Assembly (NCBI RefSeq): GCF_003073045.1
Contig: NC_037600.1
Span: forward strand, 14,958,352-15,022,351
Direction: 5' to 3'
Length of the DNA: 64,000 nt
Source: Pomacea canaliculata
Taxonomy: Eukaryota > Mollusca > Gastropoda > Architaenioglossa > Ampullariidae
A program made the translations under genes and the position numbers. Under the pieces are notes generated by a model. The model was not told the DNA's origin. It saw nothing but the letters and a program-made list of their open reading frames with translations, and searched no databases. Positions 37,501-52,500 of the stretch are shown one piece after another (within the stretch, counting starts at the first letter, position 1; the number at the start of each line of letters is the position of its first letter).

Positions 37501-40500
37501 AGTTGGCTTCTGGTCGTATGTCTAAGCAGGATGACCAAGATGGAACTCGATTCTGGCGAGAGGAACGAGAGGAAGGAGCTGTTTACAACACATATCTGAA
37601 GCGTGTCACTTATTTGTCTCCAGCAAGGGTATGTATCTGAAGAGCTTTTAAGGCATTCATTGGAAAGTACATGGTTATTGTTTCAGGTCTGCTGGATAGT
37701 AAATATGGAAGCATTTTTCTGGGAAAATGCATAGTGTTATAGTCTGTATTAGAGTAAAAAGCTATGCTGTTCCTTATGGGAGTTTTAAATGATTTGTGCG
37801 ATCATTCATTCAATGAGGAGTATGGCAATGATGATTATTATGTTGATGATAGTAATAATAGTTATGTTATTAGTATTAATTGTTATATAGTTAGTATTAA
37901 TTGTCTTGAGACTTCTGAAAACATAAACATAAAACTCTCAGAAGCTGTTCTGATTTACTCAGACAATGATGCCAGCGTGATGTCATTCTGCTGCCATTTA
38001 AGATGCAAATTCATGTCCACTAGATTCTTCATTGGTTCAGACATAAATGCTTCTTGCCAATATAGCACTGTTTACAAAAATGTAACTGGTAACAGTGAGC
38101 AGCATATTCAGAAATCCTAAATTCTAATCAAGGTCACTACCACCATTCACACTGTTCTTGCCTGTCAGGGATAACATCTCTGCTGTCGTGTGGGCAGTCC
38201 GGTGGCGTAACGGTTAACGCCTGTCACCAATGCACTGAAGGTTGGCTGTCCTGGGTTCAGCTCTCGTCTGGGGCATGCTGTTCTTTCTCTGCAAGTGACA
38301 TCTGTTTACAGGGCTGGCTGCCTTGCCATGATATAGCCTTAGTTGCTGGCTCGGTGTAAAACACCAATTCCCCACGCTGTCGTGTCTGTAAGCTGGTTAT
38401 TAATCGGGCTGTCCCTGGCTATTAATTGGGATGTTCCTGGCTGTTAATTGGGCTGACTTTGGCTGTTAATTGGGCTGTCCTTGGCGATTAATTGGGCTGT
38501 CCTTGGCTATTTATTGAACTATCCCTGGCTATTGGGCTGTCCCTGGCTATTAATCAGGCTGGCAGTAATATATGCTGCAGCTGGAAGATGAGATGGTGCG
38601 GGAATTTTCTCATCTAATGTGGGAGACACAGAAGCTGCGAGTTATCAAGGCAGGGACGCTGCCACGCTTGGTTGAGGCCCTTGCAACTGTGAGAGGAGAG
38701 CTTGACTCCTCATACATGAACATCTTCCTTGCCACCTACCGCACATTTGCAACACCTCTCCAGCTGCTTCAAGCCATAGTTGACAGGTGAATTTTTAACC
38801 ATTGGAAGAAGCTGAGAGATCTACAAGAGAGCGCTTTTAATTCCCTGAATGCTACTTTCTTCTGTAACATATATTTCATAACATTTGCACATTTTAATGT
38901 GGTGTTTTGTTTGCATGAATGGCTTGATTTTCTTTTATTGAATTTTCTGTGATGTTTAACATTCATTTTTATATTTATTTCTTTTTGTTCTTTATTTAGA
39001 CCAGATTTTGTTACTTGCATATTAAGTATTAGTCCAAATGTGCAATACTATCCCACTTGTTGTTTGTGTTGATCTTAGTATTCTAGTGCATTATTCACAT
39101 GGCTTTCATCTCTGTGTTTTCAATCTTTAGGTGTGGGAAAAGAGGAACTTTTTTATGAATGTGCATGAGATAGAGAACGCTTCAGGGACTTGTTTCAGAA
39201 CTGAGGGTATCTGCATTAGAAAAGATAAACAGTGGTAGGGTAAATGTGCAACACTGTTGTAATCCGTATTTCAGGTGTTAATTATTTTTTCAGGTATCAT
39301 CTGTTAAGGTCACAAAATAAGAGAGGAAAAAGCGAACTTTTTGAACAACAACAGAAGTAAGTGTGTTGTACATTTGTTTATAGAGGAAGGGAACAAAAAT
39401 CTTGCTATGAATGATGAGGCTGGCATGCAGAAATGCCCCTGAACTACATGTATTACTTGGAATGCTTTACATCTGCAATTTTGTGTGCAATATCTAAGTG
39501 CAGCAAAAACATATTGTGTGAATTGACAAGATTGCTGTGATGCTTATTACAATTAAATGCCCCCCCCCTTTTTTTTTTTGATGGGTTGGGATCGTTAACG
39601 TTTACTATAATACTAAGAAGTACTAAAGACAACAAGTAGATCTGGTCTTTGATTATCACCATGCCTTTTTGGAAAAGTGTTAATCGTATTGAAGTATATT
39701 ATGATACGAATTAAATGTGGTAGCTGTCTATGCGATGTGTCGCGCGGCGCTGTCAGCGCTTTGATGCGGTAACTGAACCCGCTGACCTGCCAGTGACAGA
39801 CGCGCGGACTGACTAGAGTCTAGCAAGTGCGTAAGCGAGTGTGACTAACCCAAGGGTTGGTACCTGGAATGTTCTGTGCGAGGAAGTGCTTATGTGATGC
39901 GTAAGAGTAGATGCGGGATGTTTCTAAAAAAACTTTTGCACACTGTATATAAGCCCTGAGTGAGAGTGAAGTTACGGGAGGAGTAGTCGCGGAATAATGT
40001 GGAGTAGACAATTGAGAATTACGAAAGCTATTATGGTGTGTGTGTGTCGCCGCATGGGTTGTTGTGTCAGGCGTGTGTCGCCTTCTGTCAGCGAGTGTCG
40101 CTGTTGTAGTAGCAGGAGCCCCGAGGTTAGTTTTAGCTTTGGGACTTAGTCCAATTTAAATATGGGACAACAGCTATCCTTACTTTTCGTTTAACACATT
40201 GTTCCTTGTCATGGCTTTGTGTAAGTAATGTAAGTCTGCTGCAGAATATCATATCCCCTTTTCACTTTTATTTTCACAGAACTCTAAAGTGTGTGTTGTC
40301 AGTATGGCTTGACACATATCATGAAGACTTTCGGGAAAGTCCAAACTATCCATGCCTTACTTTGTTGGAAAATTTTGCGAGGGAAGTTATTCCTGATAGT
40401 GATCTTGCTTCGAGAGCACACAATCGCATTGAAAGATTGAAAAAGGAGGCTTCTAGTAATGGAGGTAAGAAAAAAAGCAACGAAATTCAACCAGTCTATA

Positions 40501-43500
40501 GTTATCTGTTGCATTGACTGTCGAATGTAGCTTATTAGGTACAGCAGGCTGACCTAGGGTATTTACTAATTACTTGATTGTTGTATACTGTTAACTTTAC
40601 AAGGAAGATCAAAAATATAAACAGCAATAGTAAACATGGTGGGTATAAATAGGATCTGCATTAGACATAAAAATACTGATATTGTCATATTTGAAGCTAC
40701 ATTCTTTTAGGTCAAACTTCCATGATCACATATTTTATTAAATTTTGATTAATTTTTCATCCCTCCCCCCCCCCCTCTTAATTTATAAATAGAATAATTA
40801 GTGTATACATTAATAATGGCAGAAAAGGTTATGGAAATATATCAATCTCTACACTTTGAAACATAATCTTGCTATTCCATTAACTAATATCAGTGTCATA
40901 TCTCAGTATAGTTTAAATTGCACTTCATATTAAATATTTAATATTTGATGCTAAGACTTAGTTTGCAATGTGCAAGTGAGTACATGAATATACAGATCTA
41001 CACATTCATAACTTTACAGCAGAAAACATCCAGTTTCGCTTCTCCATCTGTGATGAAGTGGATCGCATGATTGATGAAGAAGCCCCCAAACCTTTGACAT
41101 TTCCTGACATTTCACCAAGACTGTGTGCAGAACAGTTGACCCTTCGGGATGCTGTGAGTTTAACTATTATCCATTTCTGGTGAATGTAATCAGCTGTCAT
41201 TAACTTGTGAGCCATAAGAAATATTTGTTGTTTTTTCACTCTTGTGTATCTTCTTAAGCATCTTCACACATGCGTTTACTCATTATGGAACTTGCTATTT
41301 GAGCTTTAAAATGAAAGGACTGAAAGACAATAAAATAGAACACAAATGTAAACTAAACTGTTGACAGGAACTGTTTAAGAAGGTTGTACCACACCACTGC
41401 TTGGGGGCTGTTTGGGGAAGAAGAGACAAGGGAGGTAAGGATGCACCCAGTGTGCAGGCAACAGTTGAACAGTTCAACCGTGTCTCTTTACGCGTCATTG
41501 CCACTGTCCTCAAACATCCAGACCACCTCAAAAGTACTTCCCGTGCAAGACTTTTGCAGAAGTGGATAAATATAGCACAGGTGAGCAAGGGGCACATTTT
41601 TAGGACTAGCCAGGAAAAAATGTATTTATGTCAAAATTATTAAATTAATTAAAGCATTGTATTCATTTCAAGGCTTTTGATAGTGGAGTCTTTGGTTTGT
41701 CACTTTAATTTGTCAACTCAAATCCAGTGCCTATTTAGAAAGATTCTCTGTTTATGGATTAAAATTTTGTATGTTATATTTATTTTCATTTTAGGAACTG
41801 ACTAGTTGGTCTGCCATCTCATCTTCTGAGGCTGTTTTTATTTCTCTGTCTGGTGTAAAATTGTATCAAATTTCATAAGAACTGGCTTGTTTTTCCATTT
41901 TCTCTGTTCATTTCTTTTGAACTTGTGCTTTTAGACTTCTACTTTTAGTACTAATGTTCACAAAAAAATAAATGTTTTATAAATAAGTGAGGGAACTGTT
42001 TTTCAGGAACTGAGAGAGCTTAAGAATTTTTCATCATTACGAGCTATTTTGTCAGGGCTACAGTCTCATCCTGTGTATCGGCTCCGGAGGTGTTGGTCTG
42101 CAGTTCCCAAGTATGTGCTTTCCAAATCCATACTGTCAAATTTAGAACTTAATGAGAAATAGGTGGTGCATTTTATAATTATGATTCTTATTCCTTCACA
42201 TGTCAAACTTTCATGAAAGTCAAATCATATTTAGAAGATTAAGACAGTAACTGTTTGTTGTCAAAGTATTATGAAAATGCAACATCCATTTTTATTTTGA
42301 TTTGAAGAGTTAAGTAAATGCTCATGTTTTACAACAGTACTTTATTCTTGACTTCAGAGATAATTGTTTCTTAACTTCAAGAAGTTTTACACTGCTTTTA
42401 TCACCAGGGAAACCATTGTGCTGTTTGATGAGCTGTCAGATATTTTCTCTGGTGAAAACAATCAACTAAATTCACGAGAGTTGCTAATGAAGGTATGTCT
42501 GTTATGGTATCTTTTATTTTAATTAATTGTTTGAGCACTGGTGTCCTAGGCCTTATGCACCCACAATAGCCAGTTTAATTAATTGATACGCAAGTGGCAC
42601 AGCATACTTGCATCAGTCAACCCATCTGTTGAATCAGTACCTGATGTCTTATGGGGAAGGAAAAATAGCACTGGAAAAAAGATAGTGACTAAACTCACAA
42701 AAAAAGATGGATCCCACATAAATATAGTCTCTAACACCTTACTTCCAAGGGACATAAAAGTTGAGTATTTCCTTGACCTTTTAAGGTGTATTTGTGTGTA
42801 TGTGGACACATGTATGTGCACGTCTTTGAGTGTGAGAGTGTTTGAGTGAGTGAGTGTGTGTAGGTATGTTTGGGAGAGTGAGTGATAATGTGTAAGACCA
42901 TGTTATTGTTCACTGCTTACTGTTGCATTATTTCAAAATGTTTAAGAAATACAACAAAAGAGATTGGTCTGTTTACAAGAAGACCTAACTTTTAAAAACA
43001 CTAATAATGTTTAAGGGACCCTATCCTCCTCAGGGGGGGAAAAGGAATAATAATAATAAGAAGAAGAATAGTGTTTAAAATTGTTATCTTTCTTTTTTAT
43101 CCATTTTTTGTTGCATGAATATACAAACTTTCGCCTACCTTTTAGGAGGCCACTGCAAAATTTCCAGACCTAGACTCCCAAAACAAAAGCTTAAAGAGGA
43201 AAAATATGCAGAAAAGGCGGTCATGGATTGATAATGTATGTCATAATTTTTCTTATTATTAATTAAGGGGGAATAATTTTTAAGGTACAGTCCTTTATGT
43301 GGTTATCTTCATTATATTTCAAGACGAGTTTTTATTTTTTTTAAGGGTACAGTGAAAGACACAGTCCATTGGGTAGACACTGCTTTCAGTGTTATTTATA
43401 AAATGAAACCTTTGAAGAGAAATGTTCAGATCTTCAAGTGCATAGAACAAAGCACACTCAGTACTTTCATCAACTTTATCATACATTTGTCAGGGGACAG

Positions 43501-46500
43501 TACAAGGTACAGTTCCATACCTGGGCACTTTCCTGACTGACCTCACCATGCTGGATACAGCTATGCCAGACATTACTGATGATGGGCTAATCAATTTTGA
43601 AAAGCACCGCAAAGAGTTTGAGGTGTTGGCGCAGCTTAGGCTTCTGCAGTCAGCTGCTCAGATTTACAACATCCAGTATGACAACCGCTTCTGGGAGTGG
43701 TTTGACTCTATTCGTATCTACAGTGACACTGAAAGGTTGGTTCAGAGAATGAGGGATAAATCTACCAGTCTGCAATGTTTTTATCTTGGTTTTACAGCAG
43801 GGATTAAAAAAGTTTCCACTCAGATTTATCGAAATAAAAAATATAGTTGCACTTTACATGATTATTTTTCTTACACATTTTTTTTAACATGAAAATTATC
43901 AAAACTCATGCATCCAGAGAAAAAAGTTTGTGCCCTTGTGCCAAGACTGACGAGTTAACCAGATTCCACACTAGAATAGGTGGATGAGAGGGGAATGTTC
44001 AGCTTTAAAAAAAAAGAATAAAAAAGAGTGATTGGAGAAATAAAACGAAGTAACAAGAGTTGTTTTCTTCATAGAGAAATATGAACCTTTTCCTGTGTCC
44101 TTGCCATATCATTGTCAGACTAAGCTCAATGCATGTGCACTTGATTAAAGACAAATCAGAATATTGTTCCCTGTGACTAAAGTTAGTGATGACTAGATGC
44201 CACCTGCATTGAAAATATATCTGAAAGATGTTATAAGACAGCTGAATGAGAAATTATAGATCAAATTTATGTCTTCACATTTTTTAAACATATTGACAGA
44301 TCAGATGAGATGCCTGTGTGTGAGATCAATTAGTATACATGCCTTTGTGTATTTGTGTGGAAGTAGGGGGGACAGGTTTTGAAAAAAAGTTTTTTTTTTT
44401 ACTCTGATGTCCAGCCTCATGTAGAAATGCCCCATTCAGAGAAAAACTACATGTACCCAAAATGAGATCTGAACTTTTGCCTCGGTGGCAGTTGACTACT
44501 GCAGCATCAGACTGCCCCATTTGTGCATGATGATGATGATGATGATGTAGTTTTATAGCGCGCCAGTATCCGCATCACAAAGATGCGCTCAATGCGCGGT
44601 GATCCCAGCAGCCACCAAACTGCAGGTCAAATGAAAACTTCAAAAAAGTTTAAACAAGTGAGTCTTCAGATTTTTCTTGAAAGATCCAATACTATCAGAC
44701 TCCTTGGTCGAGAGGGGAAGCGAGTTCCACAAAAGCGGGGCTACATTGGAGAAGGATCTGAAACCCGCAGTCTTCTTATTAGCATTCCTGACTGAACACT
44801 CGGTCGTTCAAGTCTGAAGTGTGCTGCTGAACGAAGGTTCCGCTGGGGTTGGTAACAGCGAATGAGTTCTTGCAGATAGGCAGGCGCAAGGTCGTGAAGA
44901 CAGCCATAGGTTAAGGTTAACAATTTATGCTCAATTCGCTTCTCCACAGGAAGCCAATGTAGGTCACGAAGTACAGGAGTAATATGGTCAGTTGTTTTCT
45001 TTCCTGCCACTATCCTCGCAGCCGTATATTTGCACTCGCTGTAGCCTCGACAACTCGCTCTTTGAAATCCCCCAGAGGCAGCTGTTGGCATAGTCTAATG
45101 TAGAACCGATGAGGGACACAGCAACTGCATTTGCAGTCTTCTTATTAGACTGGGTCGGAGTCGTCCAAGAGTGCGGATATGGAAATAACATGCCTTGACT
45201 ACAGAACTGACATGATCAGACATAGTTAGAAGATTGTCAACATAGAGTCCAAGGTTCCGTACGGAGCTGGAGAGAGGAATTCTAGCTTGACCCACTTGGA
45301 TGGAGTCTAGAGAGACTTTACTAAGGCTAAGCTTGGAACCACATAGCATCGCCTCTGTCTTCTCATCATTAAGCTTGAGTTTATTCCTCAGCATCCATGA
45401 CTTGACCTCTAAGCAACAATCTTCTACAGCACAAACTGCCTCACGCACCGACTCACTGTCAGTACTAAATGAAAAATAGAGTTCAGTGTCATCTGCAAAC
45501 ATCTTACGGTTCACATTATGCTTCTCAATGAGAGGACCAAGCTGAGATGTGTAAATAGAAAATAGAACCGGGCCCAAAACAGAGCCCTGCGGGACACCGC
45601 ACAGCAGTGGAACTGTCACTGAAGAAGCTTGATTGACCATCACCCTTTGTGTGCGATCACTGAGGTAGGAATGGAACCACTGCAAGGCGGAACCACCAAT
45701 GCCCACCTCCATCTGGAGACGAGTCAGAAGAGTGGTGTGATCAATGACATGCAAATGAGCATGTGCACATGTGTATGTGTGTGTGCACATGTGAGAGAGA
45801 GAGAGATTGAGAATTATGAAAAATTCAAAAGTTGATATCTCTCTTATTAGTGCCAACCAATTTTTGCATTTCAGTCATGAAATGTCCTGTGCCATTGAAC
45901 CCCCTTCAGAGAGTATAGCCAAGATAAAGAAAAAGTCTGCAAGGTAAGAGAGTTAAACTCTTTATCCATCATTTCATCATCCCTTTGCAGCTTGGTGTTT
46001 TATTCCAAAATATAAAGCTTTAGGGTATTTGGTGAGGTATTTTAAGATATGGGTTTTTTTTTTTCAGCATGATCATAGTATCTGTGTTATTATTACATGT
46101 GAAAGTGTATAGCATTGACTTCAAAGAAGATTTCTTTGGAAATTATTAGTTATCAAAGTGCAGAGCATTATTCTTCAACAGTTTACTTTGTATATGCTGT
46201 CCTTAACTTTTAAATTAAAGCATAGAGTTTTAGTAGTTGTGAGATAATGGTTCAAAAAGTGGAAGGTAGCAGAGCATTAATTACATAGCAAATTAGAATT
46301 GTACAGTTTATCTGAAATTTTTATCAGGTGAGACTGAAAAATATATCAACAATAATAAACAGCTACATGACTAATATTAAAGCAATTAAAAAAGTCTTTC
46401 TGTGTCAGACTTTATATTGACCTTCACTTGCATGCAGTTTGGTTAGAGTGCCTTAGCGTAAGGTCTGGATGAATGCTAAATGCTGCTGTAACCTGCTATG

Positions 46501-49500
46501 GCATGTCGTTGTTAGTACATGTAATGTTCTTAGCTGTACGTACTATTATTACAATTATATTACTATGCATGCATTTTGAATGACATATTTCTTTACTTTA
46601 TCCACACTGGCATTTATTTATGCTGCATCAAAGTCCTTTCTGTTGTAAGACATTTCTATCACAGAAATAAGCCAGAAAATTATTCCTTTTTTAAGTGCTT
46701 TTTGTAGGAGTAGGGATTGAGGAAAACTGACAAGGAGAATAGTGGTTATTTTAGGCATTCTAAGGAACGTTGATGATAAACATTGAGAACTCACATTATT
46801 TTTCAGTCTTCTCAGACATACAACTACATTTATTTTTGTTCATGCCATTAGAATTTAGGACTGAGAAGAGGGCATAAATTTCATTGAGACCTGTAGTATA
46901 CAGACATATTTTACATATAAATAACACACATTTATTAATGAAAAGCCATTATACTTTAAGATCCTCTCTTTCAGTTTTGCAGTGAGAGGGAGATCTGATT
47001 TCAAGTTTGGAACATTCCTCTTTAGATATTATTCATGGTAATTTTTATCCACTCTTCTATTCAGATGCTTTTGATCTCTGTCTAGCCAGAGTGCCCAAAC
47101 ATTTAGTATATGCTGTAATATGTAGTAAATCTGGTGCTAAAAAAGAAATACCTAAAAGCTATTCTTGCTGCATTAATACTGTCCTTTAATTATTGCGTTT
47201 GACTAAGTAATTTTAATATCCATGGTTCCTGGTTGATGAAATAAATCAGCTTACATCTGGCTTCATTAGAATTTTTAGTAGAATGTGTGGTCCTTATAAA
47301 CATTCAATTTTCCCTAGGATGTGAAAGTGTAGCACATTGCCTGGAAAGAGTTAAATGTTCACAAAAATGGAAAAATAATTCTGTAGAGATACGCAAACAT
47401 CTGCATAGGGATGTGTGTAGGGGGAGGGGGAGTGAGGGAGAGAGAAAATGTGGATGCAAAATTATTGGCAAAAGTTTTACTTAATATATAGGTTTTAATA
47501 GTCTGGTGAAGCAAATGAGTATGTCCTACATGGAGGTGAAACCACAAGAAGAAGAGGTAGACTGCTGAGGCCAGATGCATAGAGGATTTCCAAGCAGTAG
47601 CTAACAGTTTATCTGGCTGCCTCACGTTAGTCATACAGCTAGCAACTGTGAATTTGTTGCACTCCTGGCCCCAGATATCTAGGAAGGAAGACAACAGAAG
47701 ACTACCCTTTATACCATTGATATGTTTTGTAAACATTTACGTGCAGCGTGATTCTCAGAGTACGGTAGCTATAGCAGATGGCAAGGCTGATGTGGTGATC
47801 TCTTGACCTCTATAATAATTAACATAAGCAACTCCCCCACCCACCCAACCCCCAAAAATGCTTTGCAGTTATTACTTTATATGACCTGAACATCTTTTAT
47901 TTCTGTCATGCTTCCATGCCAGCATTTCTGGAACAAAAGTGAGAAACTCAGGACCTAGCATTTACTCTTGCTTTGCACGTAGACCTAGATTTGCTTCGGA
48001 TTCCTCTCTCTCTAAGCGTCAGTCACCACGGTAAGTGTACGCTGCTCAGGGCTTCCTGTGATGAGGCGTGCGCACTGTGCTTATAAATTATAAAAAGTGT
48101 ATTTTTCACTTCACTTTACTTTCTGTCCTGCAGTTTCTTGTACAAATAATGCTACCTTAATTTTGTTTCAAAGCTTCTAATTTTTTTTTTTTTTCAAATA
48201 GGCCAGGGGCTGGTTGCACATGTTTCTGAAACTGAGAACTGTTCCAAAAAACAAAAAAAACAAAAAGAAATTTAGAAACATTTTTCAAAAATCGCTCTTG
48301 TTCAATTTAAATGTGTTGCACAAGCACGTAAAAAAAAATCATGCTGCTGGAAATGAAAGTCTGATTTAAATAGTTTTATCTTAGAACAATTTTATTTTTA
48401 AAAAGTTCTAAAATTGGGCCCTGTGTTTCTATAAAAGTGATTTTCTAAGTAGATTTAAGGCCTAAGAGTGTTTAAAATTGGAAATGTGCAACTGGCACCA
48501 GCTTTTAAGCAGAATAATACTGGGTAATACCTATTCATTTGCATGGTTGTCCGAAAGTATTGGCTTATGCTGTCTCCTTAAAAAATTCAAACATTGTTGT
48601 GATGGATCTCCTAAACTCATTTGTTACCATTAGAAATTGTTTAAAAACTGTGCTTGTTGTACATTCTTATGCTTGCTAGATATCTGGATTGATACCTTTG
48701 ATTCTCAGTCTCTTGGCCATTGTGACAGTTATTTCCTTGACTTCCATGGCATCTAAAGGATGTTGTCAGTGTAATATCAGCAATGGATCAGAGTTAAAGA
48801 TGTTGACTGATTCAGAAGAGTAACACAAAACAGAAAATACAATTTCAAAGAATCACAAAGAAAGAGGAAGCTTTGTGGGTGGGTCTTGCAATTTGAAGAT
48901 ACTATTTTATTGTTTTCAAGTTGACATTTTTCATGCCATTGATTAACCAATGCACATTAAATTTGCTTTTAATGCTAACAGATGAAGCTTTTGTAGTCAT
49001 AGCTGTGTGAGGAAAGACTTACAGAAAAGCTTATCACAAGGCTAAATATTTACCTTGTTTTTGCTTTTTAAGTTGTGATTTCTGTCTTGATCTGCTTTGA
49101 ATTTTTTATGCACTTTTGTGGGCTATTGCTAAGCTAAAGGTGTTTGAGCTGCTCATGTCATTCATTATCATTCAACAACTGATAGTAACATATTTTCAGG
49201 CACTGGTGTCCAAAAAGAGCTAAAAATGATAGCATTTGTTTGCACATAGACATTCTCAGAATAGCAAGGGAAACATCTGTAATGACACAACACAATCAAG
49301 TCATGCATCTTGTAAGAGTTATCAGGAAACTCTTTGCTGAGGAAGTTAGCACCAATCTTTCATAGAAAGAAGGTATTGTTTTCCCAGACACGAATACAGA
49401 TGTGAAAAAAGTAAACATGAAACGCTGAGTCTGATCTTTTAAAGCCAGAAGGTTAAGATCCTATGACTTCAAAAACTCAAACTTGTGCAGACAGAATGTC

Positions 49501-52500
49501 TTCACTTGTCAGTTAAATATGTCAGATCTTAGGAAGATGAAATGGAGTTCACCATTATGATTTATCTTGCTTTAAAGGATTTGTGTATGGGTATTGGATT
49601 GGTGGGGAGGGGTTTGGGAAGAACTCCAAAAGAATATTCTGACAATGAACTAATGTCCATTTTTTATGCATTAAGGAATAATTAAGGTGAACAGTGGTAG
49701 AGAAGAGAGGTCTGTTCTAACTTTTGTGAGACCTGCAGAAGAGCTGCTAAGTTGCTGCAGGATGATTTATGTCCATATTTGGAGTATGTTTAACAAGTTT
49801 AGGCAGGTTGACAATTTTACCATCACACCTTTCAAAGCAAGATAAGAAAACAGTTTTTGAGGTGTTTAAATTTGAGCGTGTATTGTGAGGTATTGTGAAA
49901 AAAAATGGAGTTGAATCTTCAGAAACTGACCTTTGGGTTAAAAAACATCAGCTTAATAAGCATAAATCCACTATGGTTCATATAAAGAGGAACCTGTTTG
50001 ACTGTGATTTAGTTATTGTCTAATTTCTTGTCCAGCCGGGAAGATTCACTACACACATTGTGTGACAGGTATGAAAACTATGCAAGGACCTCTTCTTTAC
50101 ACAGAAAATTGCATCGTCCAACATTTCTCAGGCAGAATCATAATCACCTATATGATTGTTTCTTATTTGTGGGATACATAGCATGTACCAGCCAAAACTC
50201 TACTTTTTTTTTGTGGCCGTTTTCTGTTATTTTCTCTCCAGAACTGGATTGTTTAAATAACTGTCTCCTTTCTCCATTTGTCATCCATTCATTAAAGTGC
50301 CTATAAAGCACACTATACTTATGGAAACTAGAGACACATTTATGTGTAGAAATAGATGTGAACACGCATGAAATATAGCCTCAAAGTTCAAGCTAAACAT
50401 GTAGCCAAATACTTATAAAATATCATGGACTGCTTCACGTTTTTGAAGAAAAAGCCCTGCAGACTAGTGAGAAAATGCATGCAAAATCCACATATTGCAT
50501 TGTGTGCATGGGCTTGTTAATGCAACGAATTTTAATATTTGCACCACGCACAGAGGTTGAAGCATGGATATTTTTTTTTTAAATCAACACACTAAATACC
50601 ATTTCTTTGGTTTGGCATTCCCTTTTGTTGAAAAGTGTACTGGGGATGTGGGTAGAATTATTTATCTTGAAATTTCTCTGATATAGTGTATCATCAAGTT
50701 TCACTTTGAACTGTAACTCCTTCTATCAATATCAGATGTTGATTTCAATTATGTTACACACTTGTGAAAGCACATGTAACTGAGAATGGTTTGTTTTTTA
50801 ATCTCTGAAGCCTGAAAAATGTTACTTTATGTAGCATGTGCTTGCTTATTTAAATATAAATAAGAAATATTTATGGGGTTGTGGGCTGTTAGGCCTATTC
50901 AAAAGGGTTAGTATACATCATATTATAGAAATTAGATTATGTAAATTCAAAAGGGTTAGTATACATCATATTATAGAAATTAGATTATGTAAATGTAAAA
51001 CATTAAGAATTAGGATGAAGCATGTAATTACATAGATGACATATTTTGTTTAATTTGTGTAGACATCAGCTTAATAACTTAAAAAGGTAGTATTTCTCCT
51101 TTAATACTTTCTTGATATCATAAGAGTTTGTAGCTCTCCAGAAAATAGGCAGCATAGGAAAAAATGTAGTTCATCGTCTTCAGTGATACAGCACATAGGG
51201 CTTATTTAAAGGTGGCTGAGTTATCTGTAATACTCATCACCTTTATACAATACTTAAAGAGCTGTTCAGTCAGGTCACTACTCTGGTTTGTAATATATTT
51301 TTAGTCATTACATGTGTAGTTTTATGTTCATTTGGGCAGATGATTAAATGGACATTGGATACTCTGATTAATATCTGTCCTGGTGAATAGTTCCTATGAA
51401 AATGTTATAAAGCATATTTAGAAGAAGGGGTTTTCTTTTAGAATATTGTGAATAAGTATGTGCAGACATTATAACCAATAAGAGAACATTAAACAACATA
51501 AAATATTTTTATATTCCAAGTTACAAAACTTTTTTTTTCTTTTATACTAATATATCATTACGAGAACAATTTATTTTTGTTTGAGTCTGGTATTAGCCAA
51601 CCACTGATGGTGTTTTCCTGTTTCTTTTGATGGTGGGCTAGTTTTAAGCATTTGTTTTGCTGTTAAAATAAAAAGAAATTAGTGGCCTATTTATTCCAAC
51701 CGAATTTTCAGGAATGGTATTACTTAAGAGCATTTAAATGAAGTGTTTCCTTGACATCTCACTATAACACAGGTTTTCCTACTAGCTCGACAATAAGACC
51801 ATGCTTGAATTTCTCTTATCTGCTGCTCATGCATGGATAACAGTGCCCTCTGGGCATTATGCCTATAAATATTTCAGTTTGGGGCACAAGCCGTCAAAAT
51901 TTGACAGTTCGAGTACACCCCGCCTGGGCTTCTTTTGTGGAGGAGAGGAGCACAACAGCATATGTAGCATCCCAGACACAATTGCAGCTTCCATTGGGCC
52001 TCTTGTTACTGTAAGTTTTGTGGTTTGTTTTATGTGAAAGACTAGATTTGCAGGTCTGCAGTGGCAGAGAGGATAATTAGCTGGATGGGTGATGCTGATA
52101 CATGTCTAAGGCTTTATGTGTTTTAGTTGGATGTCTGTTCTAATGAGAGGCTGCTCATGATAGGTCTTGCCTAATGCTTGAAAATAAATTCTCATAATGA
52201 ATTTTCTGTCAGATATCCCATTCTTCCTCCACATCATCGGTGCTTTCATCAGATAGTGATAGTCAGACTCCCTTCAGATCATCTGATACCTGCGTCATCC
52301 GTGTCAGCATGACCAGTGGGGACCTCAGCCCAGATACCAAGACACATGTGACACATGTGTACAAAAGCATCATGGTGAGGATCTGTTTTGATATCTGAAC
52401 AGTTTAATGCAGTCTTGTCCTACATTGAGTACATTTCAACACACAAATACCATGCTATGTGTGTGTGTGCATGCAGACATGGAGGTACTTGCATGTGCGC

